From assembly GCF_030268205.1 (NCBI RefSeq), contig NZ_BSQF01000001.1:726649-790648 (forward strand): 64,000 nt of DNA, in the 5' to 3' direction. The position numbers were made by a program, and so were the translations under genes. The notes under the pieces were generated by a model that made no database searches, was not told the DNA's origin, and saw only the letters and a program-made list of their open reading frames with translations. Origin of the DNA: Allomuricauda sp. NBRC 101325. GTDB lineage: Bacteria > Bacteroidota > Bacteroidia > Flavobacteriales > Flavobacteriaceae. Below, piece after piece: positions 35,580 to 45,339 of this stretch (the stretch's first letter is position 1; the number at the start of each line of letters is the position of its first letter).

Positions 35580-35930
35580 TTACTGGTTAACCGAGACAAC
35601 TTCGCCTTGATTCCAGTCTTTTACATTCGCGATACGGCTATCGGTGTAGTCAACTTCACGCAATACATCTTCTTTCCAGAAAAACCATTTTCCGGTTTTC
35701 ATACCATTCTCATATTGACCAGATGCAATTTTTTTACCTTGTTCATTGAACATGAACCAAGTACCATGCAACTTACCATTTAACATAGTCCCAACTTGGG
35801 CTATTTCCCCGTTATCGTGATAATAGGTAGCTTTTACCATTTTTCCCTCCTTCTCATATGTCGGTTTTACATCTTGTGCAGATATAAAAGCTGTAAACAT
35901 CAACGCCACAAAAAATACTGCTTTCTTCAT
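35580..35930 (-). CDS. Small secreted MORN-repeat (YwqK-like) protein
   Basis: A 116-residue protein with a signal peptide (MKKAVFFVALMFTAFISAQ) and two or three MORN_2 repeats (TYYHDNGEIAQVGTMLNGKLHGTWFMFNEQGKKIASGQYENGMKTGKWFFW has the G-x-Y-x2-G-x3-G-x-W rhythm). Databases often label this family toxin-antitoxin YwqK antitoxin, but no toxin gene is adjacent and the signal peptide argues for the periplasm. Function unknown. An exact -7 box lies 43 nt upstream. Confidence 0.75.
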   Translation of the reverse strand: MKKAVFFVALMFTAFISAQDVKPTYEKEGKMVKATYYHDNGEIAQVGTMLNGKLHGTWFMFNEQGKKIASGQYENGMKTGKWFFWKEDVLREVDYTDSRIANVKDWNQGEVVSVNQ

Positions 35931-36306
35931 TTTATTTGGGATTTAAATAATTAATACTTACTTGATAACGTAACAAAGATACTTAAATTTTACATTGTTC
36001 ATACTTTTAGATAACATTTAGTTTACATTGAATTAACATTAAATCTTTATATATTTGTTTTTCAATACTTTATATTTTTCATTTTAACACTTTAATCCTC
36101 TTTTAATCGACCAAAAACTCGTTAAACTGAATCAATATTATTATTTATTGTAAATTTTAGGTTAATTATAAGTTAGTTAAACATCACACATCTTGCCAAC
36201 AAACTACCTTCTACATCAGTAATTGGGAATGCATCAGAGAAAATGACATTTACTGGCCATTAATAATCCGAATACGCTTAAATTTGCCCCTCTCATTAAA
36301 TACATC
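35931..36306. other. 376-nt AT-rich divergent intergenic region
   Basis: No gene or RNA structure seen. It holds exact TAnnTTTG elements for both flanking genes: TATCTTTG on the minus strand at 35974-35981 (for the MORN protein) and TAAATTTG on the plus strand at 36279-36286 (for aspS, ATG 20 nt later). TTTACATTG occurs twice in direct orientation (35989-35997 and 36022-36030). Otherwise it is a very AT-rich stretch. Confidence 0.5.
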
Positions 36307-38061
36307 ATGTACAGAAGTAACACTTGTGGTGCGTTAAGGGCATCGGATATTGGTTCGGAAGTAATTTTAAGTGGATGGGTTCATAAAGTTCGCGATAAGG
36401 GTTTTGTGGCTTGGGTAGATCTTCGTGATCGTTATGGTATTGTCCAATTGGTTTTTGACGAAGAGCGTACCAGCAATGAACTCATGGAAAAGGCAAGGGA
36501 ACTGGGTCGTGAAACAGTGATCCAAGTTAAGGGAGAAGTGATTGAAAGAGCTTCCAAGAACCCGAACATCCCAACAGGTGATATTGAAGTACTGGTAAAG
36601 GAACTGAACATTCTGAACGTTTCCAAGCTTCCCCCCTTCACAATCGAAGACGAAACAGATGGTGGGGAAGATATTCGAATGAAATATCGTTACCTGGATA
36701 TTAGAAGAAATCCTGTAAAAAATAACCTCATCTTTAGACACAAAGTCTCTATGGAAGTGCGCAAGTATCTTTCTGATCAAGGGTTTATTGATGTAGAGAC
36801 CCCATACTTGATCAAATCCACCCCTGAAGGTGCAAGGGACTTTTTGGTACCTAGCCGTATGAACGAAGGACAGTTTTATGCCCTGCCACAATCTCCGCAG
36901 ACCTTTAAGCAATTGTTGATGGTCGGTGGTATGGATAAATATTTCCAGATTGTGAAATGTTTCAGGGATGAAGACCTTAGAGCAGATAGACAACCTGAGT
37001 TTACCCAGATTGACTGTGAAATGGCCTTTGTGGAGCAGGAAGATATCCTGAACACCTTTGAAGGGTTGACCAAGCATCTTCTAAAAGAAATCAAAGGTGT
37101 AGAGGTGGACGAATTCCCAAGAATGACCTTTGATGATGCCATGCGTTTGTATGGAAACGACAAACCAGACATCCGTTTTGGAATGCAGTTTGGGGAGTTG
37201 AACGAAGTGGCCCAACATAAAGATTTTGGCGTGTTCAACAGTGCGGAATTGGTGGTAGGTATTGCCGTTCCCGGAGCTGCTGAATATACCCGCAAAGAAA
37301 TTGATGCCTTAATTGATTGGGTTAAGCGCCCTCAAGTCGGTGCCAAAGGCATGGTCTATGTAAAATGCAATGAAGATGGTTCTTTCAAATCATCGGTGGA
37401 CAAGTTCTACGACCAAGATGACTTGGCCAAATGGGCAGAAGTAACAGGCGCCGAAGCTGGCGACCTTATTTGTGTGCTTTCAGGTGCTATCAACCAAACT
37501 AGGGCACAATTAAGTGCTTTGCGTATGGAATTGGCGACTCGTTTAGGGCTTAGAAAATCGGATGAATTTGCCCCACTTTGGGTCATTGATTTCCCTTTGT
37601 TGGAATTGGATGAGGAAACTGGCAACTACCACCCCATGCACCATCCATTTACCTCACCGAAACCCGGTCAATTGGAACTTTTGGAATCCGACCCAGGTGC
37701 TGTGAAGGCCAATGCCTACGATTTAGTACTGAACGGAAACGAGATTGGTGGTGGTTCCATCCGTATACATGATAAGGAAACACAGGCAACCATGTTCAAA
37801 CATTTGGGCTTTACCCCGGAAGAAGCTAAATCTCAGTTTGGCTTTTTAATGGATGCTTTTCAATACGGCGCTCCGCCACACGGTGGAATTGCATTTGGAT
37901 TGGATAGATTGGTATCCATATTAGGAGGACAGGAAACCATTCGTGATTTTATCGCATTCCCAAAAAACAACAGTGGAAGGGATGTAATGATCGATGCCCC
38001 AGCAAACATCGACCAAGCACAACTTGATGAATTACACCTTAAAGTAACTTTCAAATCTTAA
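36307..38061 (+). CDS. aspS: Aspartyl-tRNA synthetase
   Basis: A 584-residue class II synthetase that charges tRNA-Asp. The N-terminal OB fold ([35 protein letters not shown]) precedes the class II core with motif 1 ([31 protein letters not shown]), motif 2 ([18 protein letters not shown]) and motif 3 (GIAFGLDRL near 540). A GAD-type insertion is present at about 285-420, as in bacterial AspRS. Length is typical (about 585). Its own promoter and terminator make it a single-gene unit. Confidence 0.96.
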   Translation: MYRSNTCGALRASDIGSEVILSGWVHKVRDKGFVAWVDLRDRYGIVQLVFDEERTSNELMEKARELGRETVIQVKGEVIERASKNPNIPTGDIEVLVKELNILNVSKLPPFTIEDETDGGEDIRMKYRYLDIRRNPVKNNLIFRHKVSMEVRKYLSDQGFIDVETPYLIKSTPEGARDFLVPSRMNEGQFYALPQSPQTFKQLLMVGGMDKYFQIVKCFRDEDLRADRQPEFTQIDCEMAFVEQEDILNTFEGLTKHLLKEIKGVEVDEFPRMTFDDAMRLYGNDKPDIRFGMQFGELNEVAQHKDFGVFNSAELVVGIAVPGAAEYTRKEIDALIDWVKRPQVGAKGMVYVKCNEDGSFKSSVDKFYDQDDLAKWAEVTGAEAGDLICVLSGAINQTRAQLSALRMELATRLGLRKSDEFAPLWVIDFPLLELDEETGNYHPMHHPFTSPKPGQLELLESDPGAVKANAYDLVLNGNEIGGGSIRIHDKETQATMFKHLGFTPEEAKSQFGFLMDAFQYGAPPHGGIAFGLDRLVSILGGQETIRDFIAFPKNNSGRDVMIDAPANIDQAQLDELHLKVTFKS

Positions 38062-38067
38062 ATAATT

Positions 38068-38093
38068 ATCCCGATATTCATCGGGATTTTTTT
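38068..38093 (+). terminator. Intrinsic terminator after aspS
   Basis: ATCCCGAT (38068-38075) pairs with ATCGGGAT (38080-38087) with a 4-nt loop, followed by a T-run to 38093. Confidence 0.85.
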
Positions 38094-38106
38094 AACCCTT
38101 TGACCA

Positions 38107-39897
38107 ATGGGACATAAGAAAACTTGGTTGACTAAATTTTTGGTTTGGCGGGCCAAACACATTTCGCATAGGCAATTTGTGGCCATTTTAAGTATTTTAG
38201 TGGGCTTTACCTCTGGGGTCGGGGCCGTGATACTGAAAAACCTTACCCATTTTTTCCAGCATTTAATGGAGGGGAAATTGGTACAATACTACCACCACGC
38301 TTTTTACTTTGTGTTTCCCATAATTGGTCTGGCCTTGGTTCGAATCATTATAAAATATGTGATTCGTCAAAAGGTAAGCCATGGAATACCATCAACTTTG
38401 TATGCCATTTCAAAAAGAAAAGGCATTATGAACCGCTATCAAATGTTCGGTTCCATACTCACTGCCCCAATTACAGTGGGTTTTGGGGGTTCTGTAGGAT
38501 TGGAGGGGCCTACCGTTGCGACAGGTGCTGCCATTAGTTCGAACATTTCCAGGGCACTCCACCTTAACCATGCCACAAGGATTTTATTGATCAGTTGCGC
38601 ATCTGCAGGTGCCCTTTCCTCTATTTTTAAAGCCCCGATCGCCGCCATAGTTTTTGCCATTGAGGTTTTTAGTTTGGATTTGACCTTGGCTTCCTTGCTT
38701 CCATTGTTGTTGGCATCTTTGTCCGCTATCATTACCTCTTATTTCTTTTTTGGAAACGATGCGTTGTTACCCTTTACCATTGTGGATGATTTCACTATTT
38801 CCGATATTCCATTTTACATTGTATTGGGTGTTTTCGGTGGAATTACCTCCATCTATTTTTATGAGGCATACACCCGTATCCAAAAGTTTTTCGATAAAAT
38901 AGAATCGCCCATTCAAAAACTGATGTTGGGAGGAGTCGGAATTGGAGTCTTGTTGTTTTTAGTGCCGCCCTTATATGGTGAGGGTTTTGACACCATGAAC
39001 AATTTGGTACAAGGAAATACCAATGCTGTATTGGAAAACAACATTTTCAATATGAATTTGGACAATCCCTGGACAGTGATTGTTCTTTTGGCCGGATTGG
39101 TTGCCTTTAAAATTATCGCTAGTGCACTCACTTTTGGCGCAGGTGGTGTAGGCGGAATTTTTGCCCCTACCCTTTTTATGGGAAGTTTAATGGGGAATTG
39201 TGTTGCCAAATTGATCAACCACTTGGGCATCTTTAAAAATTTGGTTTCCGAAAGTAATTTTACTTTGGTGGGAATGACAGGATTAATGGCTGGCGTACTG
39301 CATGCTCCATTAACGGCCATATTCCTTATTGCAGAAGTTACCGGAGGTTACGAACTTTTTATTCCATTAATGTTGACCGCGGCCATAGCCTATGCCATTA
39401 CCAGATATGTGCATCCTCATTCGGTCTACGCCATGCAGTTGGCCAGAAAAGGGGAATTGATCACCCATAACAAAGACCATGCAGTGCTAATGTTCATGGA
39501 AATTGAAAAGGTAATTGAAAAGAACTTTACCCCAGTTTATCCGAAGATGACCTTGGAGGAAATTCTTCATCAAGTAGTTACCAAGTCCAAAAGGAACATA
39601 TTCCCCGTGATCAATGAAAAGGATGCATCTTTATTGGGCATTATTCTTATGGATGACATCCGCCCTATAATGTTCGATCAATCCCTTTATCAAAAAGTAT
39701 TGGCCACGCACATTATGCAGACACCGCCAAATATTATCTATCTCGATAGCGATAAAATGGCCGATGTGATGCAGAAATTTCAAGATAGTGGCGCATGGAA
39801 CCTTCCTGTGATAAAAAACAGAAAATATGAAGGCTTCATTTCCAAATCAAAGCTTTTAACGGCGTATCGTAGAGAACTCATTAACTATTCACAATGA
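38107..39897 (+). CDS. ClC family chloride channel/transporter with CBS domains
   Basis: A 596-residue inner-membrane ClC protein. The gating-Glu motif GSVGLEGPTV (G-x-E-G-P) is present, as are the second selectivity motif GAGGVGGIFAPTLFMG and the TGLMAGVLHAPLTAIFLIAEVTGGYELF helix. The C-terminus (about 440-596) contains a pair of CBS domains (HQVVTKSKRNIFPVINEKDASLLGIILMDD; MADVMQKFQDSGAWNLPVIKNRKYEGFISKS). The gating Glu suggests an H+/Cl- exchanger type, but this is not certain. Its end overlaps the next gene by 4 nt. Confidence 0.92.
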   Translation: MGHKKTWLTKFLVWRAKHISHRQFVAILSILVGFTSGVGAVILKNLTHFFQHLMEGKLVQYYHHAFYFVFPIIGLALVRIIIKYVIRQKVSHGIPSTLYAISKRKGIMNRYQMFGSILTAPITVGFGGSVGLEGPTVATGAAISSNISRALHLNHATRILLISCASAGALSSIFKAPIAAIVFAIEVFSLDLTLASLLPLLLASLSAIITSYFFFGNDALLPFTIVDDFTISDIPFYIVLGVFGGITSIYFYEAYTRIQKFFDKIESPIQKLMLGGVGIGVLLFLVPPLYGEGFDTMNNLVQGNTNAVLENNIFNMNLDNPWTVIVLLAGLVAFKIIASALTFGAGGVGGIFAPTLFMGSLMGNCVAKLINHLGIFKNLVSESNFTLVGMTGLMAGVLHAPLTAIFLIAEVTGGYELFIPLMLTAAIAYAITRYVHPHSVYAMQLARKGELITHNKDHAVLMFMEIEKVIEKNFTPVYPKMTLEEILHQVVTKSKRNIFPVINEKDASLLGIILMDDIRPIMFDQSLYQKVLATHIMQTPPNIIYLDSDKMADVMQKFQDSGAWNLPVIKNRKYEGFISKSKLLTAYRRELINYSQ

Positions 39898-40154
39898 AAA
39901 TCAAACTTAAACACCTCGTTGTTTTGATAACATTGGCTTCCCTGGGGTCGATCATTTACGGGTTAACACTGGAAGAAGGTCATCCAATGGCACCGAAGTA
40001 TATTGGTGGGGGCACGGTTGGATTGTTTTTAGTGGCAATGCCCCTATTTCTCTACAAAGAGAGCAAGGGTAAAAACATGAAAGATTACATGTTAACGAAA
40101 GAGAATATTGCCAAAATGCAAGAAAAGGAACGCAAAAAGACTGAGAATCAATAA
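39894..40154 (+). CDS. Small two-helix membrane protein
   Basis: An 86-residue protein with two transmembrane helices (about 7-25 and 37-54) and a basic, helical C-terminus (ENIAKMQEKERKKTE). The ATG overlaps the ClC stop (ATGA), so it is translationally coupled to it. No known family. It could be a partner of the channel; this rests on position only. Confidence 0.65.
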   Translation: MKIKLKHLVVLITLASLGSIIYGLTLEEGHPMAPKYIGGGTVGLFLVAMPLFLYKESKGKNMKDYMLTKENIAKMQEKERKKTENQ

Positions 40155-40177
40155 TTTTCAAAAGTTTTAGTCCACAT

Positions 40178-40210
40178 TTTGTACGACCACACATAAAAAA
40201 TTATACTTTC
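40178..40210 (+). promoter_or_regulatory. Putative promoter of the cold-shock gene
   Basis: TTTG (40178-40181), 21-nt spacer, TACTTTCG (40203-40210; one mismatch to TAnnTTTG). It leaves a 27-nt leader before the ATG at 40238. Confidence 0.4.
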
Positions 40211-40237
40211 GTGTTTTAACATTTTTATATTATTTTA

Positions 40238-40429
40238 ATGACTGGTACAGTAAAATTTTTCAATGAATCCAAAGGTTACGGGTTCATTACTAACGACGAC
40301 ACAGGAAAAGACATCTTTGTTCATGTAACTGCATTGAACGGAGTGGAATTGAACGAAGGCGACAAAGTAGAATACGTAGAAGAAGACGGAAGAAAAGGAG
40401 TGGTTGCTGCAAAAGTGCAGGTAATCTGA
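40238..40429 (+). CDS. Cold-shock domain protein (CspA family)
   Basis: A 63-residue single cold-shock domain. RNP1 (SKGYGFIT, 11-18) and RNP2 (DIFVHV, 25-30) are intact, and the protein begins with the usual GTVKFFNESKG. It binds single-stranded RNA/DNA and acts as an RNA chaperone. A terminator follows, so it is a monocistronic gene. Confidence 0.95.
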   Translation: MTGTVKFFNESKGYGFITNDDTGKDIFVHVTALNGVELNEGDKVEYVEEDGRKGVVAAKVQVI

Positions 40430-40457
40430 TAAAAATATTTTATTTTGATTTGATCCA

Positions 40458-40482
40458 AACCTCGGCTTGCCGGGGTTTTTTT
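40458..40482. terminator. Intrinsic terminator between csp and tadA
   Basis: AACCTCGG (40458-40465), loop CTTG, CCGGGGTT (40470-40477) with one G-T pair, then a T-run to 40482. It ends the plus-strand cold-shock gene and overlaps the end of tadA. Confidence 0.8.
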
Positions 40483-40933
40483 AGTTCAAATTTCTACGCT
40501 GGATAAAAAATCGTTTCAGCATTTCGGCAGATTCATTTTCCAAAATCCCACTTACCACTTCGGTCTTTGGGTGTAAATGACCTCCCATAACATTAAATCC
40601 CCTTTCGAGGTCGGCCGCTCCATAAACCACCTTGGATATTTGACTCCAATACAATGCCCCCGCACACATTTGACAGGGTTCCAAAGTCACATAAAGGGTA
40701 CAACCTTGTAAATATTTCCCGCCCAGAAAATTGGATGCCGCGGTAATCGCCTGCATCTCGGCATGTGCGGTAACATCATGTAGTCGTTCAGTAAGATTGT
40801 GAGCTCTCCCAATGATCCGATTGTTCGCTACAATAACGGCACCAACGGGTACTTCGCCACTTTCAAAAGCAATCTCGGCCTCTTGCAGGGCCTTCTTCAT
40901 AAAATAGGTATCATCAAAAGGATTCTCCACCAT
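40481..40933 (-). CDS. tadA: tRNA-specific adenosine deaminase
   Basis: A 150-residue nucleoside deaminase that converts adenosine-34 of tRNA-Arg to inosine. The zinc and catalytic motifs are H57-A-E59 (VTAHAEM) and P86-C87-x2-C90 (LEPCQMC). Length and the ENPFDDTYFMKKALQEAEIAFESGEVPVGAVIV opening are those of TadA; a guanine-deaminase-like role is less likely. Cytosolic. Confidence 0.92.
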   Translation of the reverse strand: MVENPFDDTYFMKKALQEAEIAFESGEVPVGAVIVANNRIIGRAHNLTERLHDVTAHAEMQAITAASNFLGGKYLQGCTLYVTLEPCQMCAGALYWSQISKVVYGAADLERGFNVMGGHLHPKTEVVSGILENESAEMLKRFFIQRRNLN

Positions 40934-40992
40934 TATAATTCAAAATTCATGTATTCGCTAAGCTAAGCATAAATAATTATGGGGATAATCGA

Positions 40993-41000
40993 TACTTTTG
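40993..41000 (+). promoter_or_regulatory. -7 promoter element deciding the dxs start
   Basis: TACTTTTG is an exact TAnnTTTG. It includes the TTG at 40998 that opens the long version of the dxs frame, so transcription starts after it and the TTG at 41013 must be the start or close to it. Confidence 0.5.
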
Positions 41001-41012
41001 TTTTTTTATTTC

Positions 41013-42791
41013 TTGGAAAATCTACTGGTACATATTGATTCCCCAAAAGACCTCAAAAAACTCACTTTGGATGAGTTGCCCCAACTTGCCCAAGAACTTC
41101 GGGATTTTATAATTGAAATTGTCTCCACCAAAGAAGGACACCTCGGAGCCAGTTTGGGAGTCGTGGAACTTACCATTGCCCTTCATTATGTGTTCAACAC
41201 GCCCACGGACAAACTTATTTGGGATGTGGGCCATCAAGCATATGGACATAAAATCCTTACTGGACGAAAGGATATTTTCGAAACCAACAGGCAATTGGGT
41301 GGAATAAGTGGTTTTCCTAAAAGAAGTGAAAGCGAGTACGACGATTTTGGAACGGGACATAGTTCCACTGCCATTTCGGCGATTTTGGGAATGGCCATGG
41401 CCTCCAAATTAAATGGAGATGCAGACCGACAGCATATTGCCGTAGTGGGTGATGCATCCATTGCCAGTGGAATGGCTTTTGAAGGGCTCAACCATTTAGG
41501 GGTCACCGATGCAAACGTACTCATCATCCTGAACGATAATGCCATAGGAATCGACCCAAGCGTCGGGGCACTCAAAAAATACCTTACCAATGTTAAGAAG
41601 GGCACGGCCAAGGATGAAAATATCTTTGAATGCCTCAATCTAAATTACTCTGGGCCAATCGATGGCCATGATGTTACCACTTTGGTTTCGGAATTGGAAC
41701 GCTTGAAGCATGTTCAAGGTCCAAAATTGCTCCATGTTATCACCACCAAAGGCAAGGGGCTACAAAAGGCCGAAGAGGATCAAGTGGTGTACCATGCTCC
41801 TGGAAAGTTTGATAAAAAAACCGGGGAACGTCTTAAAAAGTCAAGTGCCAATGAACCTCCAAAATACCAAGAAGTTTTTGGGTACACCCTTTTGGAATTG
41901 GCCCAACAAAATGAAAAAATTGTGGGCATTACCCCAGCAATGCCTACGGGAAGTTCGCTTAAATTGATGATGGATCAAATTCCAGATAGGGCTTTTGATG
42001 TCGGAATTGCGGAACAACATGCCGTTACCCTTGCCGCTGGAATGGCCACCCAAGGTTTGATTCCATTTTGTAACATTTACTCCACCTTTTTGCAACGTGC
42101 CTATGATCAAGTGATTCATGATGTGGCATTGCAAAATCTACCTGTGATCTTTTGTTTGGATCGCGCAGGATTGGTGGGTCAAGATGGACCAACGCACCAC
42201 GGTGTTTTTGATCTGGCCTATTTGAGATGCATTCCCAACATGATTGTTTTTGCCCCAAGAAATGAAATGGAATTGCGCAATATCATGTACACTGCCCAAC
42301 TTGGATTGGAAAATCCCATTGCCATACGCTACCCTCGTGGCCGTGGTGTCACCCTAAATTGGCGTCAAGAATTTCAACCCATTACAATTGGTACTGGAAT
42401 CTGTTTAAAAGAGGGCTCCAGAATCGCAGTTTTGACCATTGGACATATTGGAAATGAAGTTGCGGAAATCATCGCATCCTTGAACCAAAACGAATCTATC
42501 GGGCATTATGATATGCGATTTGCAAAACCATTGGATAAAAATATGCTACGTGCTATTTTTGGAAAATACGAGCAAATCATCACCATAGAAGATGGGTGCA
42601 AGATAGGGGGATTGGGTTCTGCAGTTCTGGAATTTGCCAATGAGGAAGGCTTTGCCAAACCGATTAAAATTTTTGGAATCCCCGATGCGTTTATAGCTCA
42701 AGGCACCATAGATGAGACACATAAAATAGCTGGTATAGATTTTGATACCCTTAAAACTTTCATACAATCAACCTCAGACCAATGCGAATAA
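41013..42791 (+). CDS. dxs: 1-Deoxy-D-xylulose-5-phosphate synthase
   Basis: A 592-residue thiamine-diphosphate enzyme, first step of the MEP isoprenoid pathway (pyruvate + glyceraldehyde-3-phosphate). The TPP/Mg motif GDASIASGMAFEGLNHLG... NDN is at about 145-175, and the transketolase-type DRAGLVGQDGPTHHGVFDLAY and the C-terminal domain are intact. The TTG start at 41013 (MENLLVHIDSPKDLKKL) is chosen because an earlier TTG at 40998 lies in the -7 element. It overlaps the next gene by 10 nt. It supplies precursors to the carotenoid genes elsewhere in the window. Confidence 0.95.
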   Translation: MENLLVHIDSPKDLKKLTLDELPQLAQELRDFIIEIVSTKEGHLGASLGVVELTIALHYVFNTPTDKLIWDVGHQAYGHKILTGRKDIFETNRQLGGISGFPKRSESEYDDFGTGHSSTAISAILGMAMASKLNGDADRQHIAVVGDASIASGMAFEGLNHLGVTDANVLIILNDNAIGIDPSVGALKKYLTNVKKGTAKDENIFECLNLNYSGPIDGHDVTTLVSELERLKHVQGPKLLHVITTKGKGLQKAEEDQVVYHAPGKFDKKTGERLKKSSANEPPKYQEVFGYTLLELAQQNEKIVGITPAMPTGSSLKLMMDQIPDRAFDVGIAEQHAVTLAAGMATQGLIPFCNIYSTFLQRAYDQVIHDVALQNLPVIFCLDRAGLVGQDGPTHHGVFDLAYLRCIPNMIVFAPRNEMELRNIMYTAQLGLENPIAIRYPRGRGVTLNWRQEFQPITIGTGICLKEGSRIAVLTIGHIGNEVAEIIASLNQNESIGHYDMRFAKPLDKNMLRAIFGKYEQIITIEDGCKIGGLGSAVLEFANEEGFAKPIKIFGIPDAFIAQGTIDETHKIAGIDFDTLKTFIQSTSDQCE

Positions 42792-43837
42792 GTTTTTTTC
42801 TTATCCTATTCCTTACGCTTTCCTTTTCCACCAATGCACAGATTACCCGTCTAAAAGTTTTTGAACCCGATAGTACCGATTCTGGCTTTAAAGTGGTGCG
42901 CATAAAGGAAGTGAAACTTAAATATCCTGTTCGAAGTGCAAAGCTTACCGATCCCCGTACCGTTCTTAATCGGGTTAGACCTGTTAGCAGATGGTACCGT
43001 AGATTTAAGCCCACATCGTTTTGGAAAAAGGTAAATGAATTTGGTCTAAACATCAATGAAGTAGCTTTTGTTAATTGGAATGCGGGGGGAGATAATTCCG
43101 TTTCGGCATTGGCGAGTTTTAAATTTGTGCGAAACTATAAGTTTCGATATTTGAGTTGGGACAATGAAGTTCAAATGCGCTATGGACTCAACGCCCAAGA
43201 AGGCAGAAAACTTCGGAAAACCGACGATCAATTGCGATTATCGACCACCTTAAGTTTTAGGAACGATACCATTACCAAATGGTACTATTCCGTTAAAATG
43301 AACTTTAATACGCAGTTTTCCAACGGTTATAAATACCCTGATCGTGAAAATCCGATTTCCAAATTCATGTCTCCCGGATATCTATTTCTGGGTACGGGTA
43401 CCTCGTATATCCCAAACGACAAGTTCAATTTGTACATATCGCCTGCTACCCTAAAATCCACTTTCGTATTTGATGAAAGATTGTCGAACCAAGGGGCATT
43501 TGGTGTGGACAGGGGGAAAAATACCTTTGTGGAACTTGGTTTTTTGATCACCAATTCTTGGGAAAATGAGATTTTTACCAATGTTATTCTTAACCATCGA
43601 ATAAATCTTTATACCGACTACGTACGCAGTTTTGGAAACATAGATGTGGATTGGCAAATGAACTTCAACCTGAAAGTGAACGAGTTTCTTACGGCCAATA
43701 TAGGCACCCATCTAATTTATGATGATGATATTAAGTTTGATGAAGTAGTGGATGATGATGGATTGATCATTGAACCAGGTGAGCCACGAATTCAGTTCAA
43801 GCAACTTTTGGGCGTAGGATTGCTCTACTCCTTTTAA
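42782..43837 (+). CDS. DUF3078 domain-containing outer-membrane protein
   Basis: A 351-residue protein with a signal peptide (MRISFFLILFLTLSFSTNAQ). The body is beta-rich with barrel-like strands (FGLNINEVAFVNWNAGGDNSVSALASFKF; FRYLSWDNEVQMRYGLNAQEGRKLRKTDDQLRL), matching DUF3078, a Bacteroidota outer-membrane family of unknown function. It starts inside the last codons of dxs (10-nt overlap). Its stop overlaps the stop of the convergent dGTPase by 4 nt. Confidence 0.82.
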   Translation: MRISFFLILFLTLSFSTNAQITRLKVFEPDSTDSGFKVVRIKEVKLKYPVRSAKLTDPRTVLNRVRPVSRWYRRFKPTSFWKKVNEFGLNINEVAFVNWNAGGDNSVSALASFKFVRNYKFRYLSWDNEVQMRYGLNAQEGRKLRKTDDQLRLSTTLSFRNDTITKWYYSVKMNFNTQFSNGYKYPDRENPISKFMSPGYLFLGTGTSYIPNDKFNLYISPATLKSTFVFDERLSNQGAFGVDRGKNTFVELGFLITNSWENEIFTNVILNHRINLYTDYVRSFGNIDVDWQMNFNLKVNEFLTANIGTHLIYDDDIKFDEVVDDDGLIIEPGEPRIQFKQLLGVGLLYSF

Positions 43838-45192
43838 ATCATTCTGCCTGTTAATTTATCGTGGATGTGCACGGCGGCACTATCCGACAAACTGGCCACA
43901 AAGCAACTGGTATCGAGCAATATTTGATAAATGGATGTATCAAAATTGCGATAATTCTCGGGCAAACTTTTGATCAGTAATCGATCGTAATTGGTATCCT
44001 TGCCATTTTTGGCATTTACCAAAGCAGAGGTGTACATGTCCAACAAATCTGAAATTATACGGTAACCCGCCAACTCCTTATCCACCACATCTTGGGATTG
44101 GTAGATTTTCTCGACACTCAATTTAATGATATCGGCTACTTGTGCCTGATAACTTCCTTTGTCCAAAAGTGCAGCATCGAAAGTGCCGTTCATGATTTTT
44201 TCTTCGTTCTTCACAAAAACCTCAACCGCATCCTTGATCAAAGTACTGATTGCCAACGCCCTCAAATAACTCAATCGATCACTGGAATGGGTCATGGCAT
44301 TGTATTTTTTGGTATTGATGTTTTCCTTTACCAAATTGATCAAATATTCCAATGCAAATTCTTCAGGGATCAACCCCAAATTGATGCCGTCTTCAAAATC
44401 TATAATGGTATAGCAAATATCATCGGCCGCTTCCACCAAATACGTAAGGGGATGTCTTAAAAATCCTGTTTTGGGATGGCTAGGATTGGGCAAAAGGCCA
44501 ATTTCATCAGCTACTTCCAAAAAGAACTCCTTTTCAGATTGAAAAAAACCAAACTTCTTATCCGCAATGTTTTTGGATGGCTTTTTGGGCAAAGATCCTT
44601 TAGGATATTTCATAAAAGCGCCCAAAGTGGCATAACTTAAACGCAATCCCCCGGGAACTCCTGCCCTAGATTCCGTCAAAAGTTTAAAACCATTCGCGTT
44701 TCCTTCAAAATCAATCAAATCTTGAAATTCCTCAGCCGTAAGTTCATCCTTATATTTTAAGCCGCTCCCTTGTTTAAAATAGTTTCCGATCGCTTTTTCG
44801 CCACTGTGTCCAAAAGGTGGGTTTCCAATATCGTGTGCCAAGGCCGCGGCAGCGACAATGGCTCCGAAATCATTAAAATGATAACCGTGCACCTCGCTCA
44901 AGAAAGGGTATTTGTTTATAATTTGCTGACCCGCACTACGTCCTAGACTACGTCCAACCACGGAAACTTCCAGACTGTGCGTTAAACGGGTATGCACAAA
45001 ATTCTTTTGGGAACCAACACTAATGGGCATGGGAAACACTTGGGTCTTATCTTGCAAACTTCTAAAAGCAGATGAAAATATGATACGATCGAAATCCACC
45101 TCAAACCCAAGCCGGGTCTCGTTTTGTTCTTTTCGCAATCGCTTCGAAGTATCTCCTTGTCTCCTTAAAGAAAGTAATTGTTCCCAGTTCAT
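43834..45192 (-). CDS. dgt: dGTP triphosphohydrolase (dGTPase)
   Basis: A 452-residue HD-domain enzyme that hydrolyses dGTP to deoxyguanosine and triphosphate. The HD ligands are H72 (HTRLTHSLEV), H120-D121 (ALAHDIGNPPFGHSGE) and a later Asp (LVEAADDICYTIIDFED). The ATG at 45192 gives the family N-terminus MNWEQLLSLRRQGD; an in-frame extension upstream to 45285 is not conserved-looking. It helps to balance nucleotide pools. Confidence 0.92.
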   Translation of the reverse strand: MNWEQLLSLRRQGDTSKRLRKEQNETRLGFEVDFDRIIFSSAFRSLQDKTQVFPMPISVGSQKNFVHTRLTHSLEVSVVGRSLGRSAGQQIINKYPFLSEVHGYHFNDFGAIVAAAALAHDIGNPPFGHSGEKAIGNYFKQGSGLKYKDELTAEEFQDLIDFEGNANGFKLLTESRAGVPGGLRLSYATLGAFMKYPKGSLPKKPSKNIADKKFGFFQSEKEFFLEVADEIGLLPNPSHPKTGFLRHPLTYLVEAADDICYTIIDFEDGINLGLIPEEFALEYLINLVKENINTKKYNAMTHSSDRLSYLRALAISTLIKDAVEVFVKNEEKIMNGTFDAALLDKGSYQAQVADIIKLSVEKIYQSQDVVDKELAGYRIISDLLDMYTSALVNAKNGKDTNYDRLLIKSLPENYRNFDTSIYQILLDTSCFVASLSDSAAVHIHDKLTGRMI

Positions 45193-45312
45193 TGGAATTG
45201 ATTTGTGGCGAAGATATATCAAAAGATAAACCTTTGGAATTTGTGCAATAATTATTGGTATTTTTAGTACCGTATTTGGTAACATTATGTTAACCTTATT
45301 GCGGATTTATAG

Positions 45313-45326
45313 TGGCATTTTTGCCA
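45313..45326. promoter_or_regulatory. Perfect inverted repeat TGGCA-TTTT-TGCCA upstream of the phosphate transporter
   Basis: The 14-nt repeat ends 13 nt before the ATG at 45340. It could be an operator or a small hairpin in the leader. No matching regulator is near. Confidence 0.35.
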
Positions 45327-45339
45327 TATTTCTTATAGA

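Noticed and set aside
35580-35930. Toxin-antitoxin system (YwqK antitoxin label)
   Set aside because: Secreted MORN-repeat protein without a neighbouring toxin; the name comes from database transfer.
35931-36306. A tRNA, riboswitch or small RNA in the AT-rich gap before aspS
   Set aside because: No cloverleaf, no conserved riboswitch core and no terminator; only promoter elements are visible.
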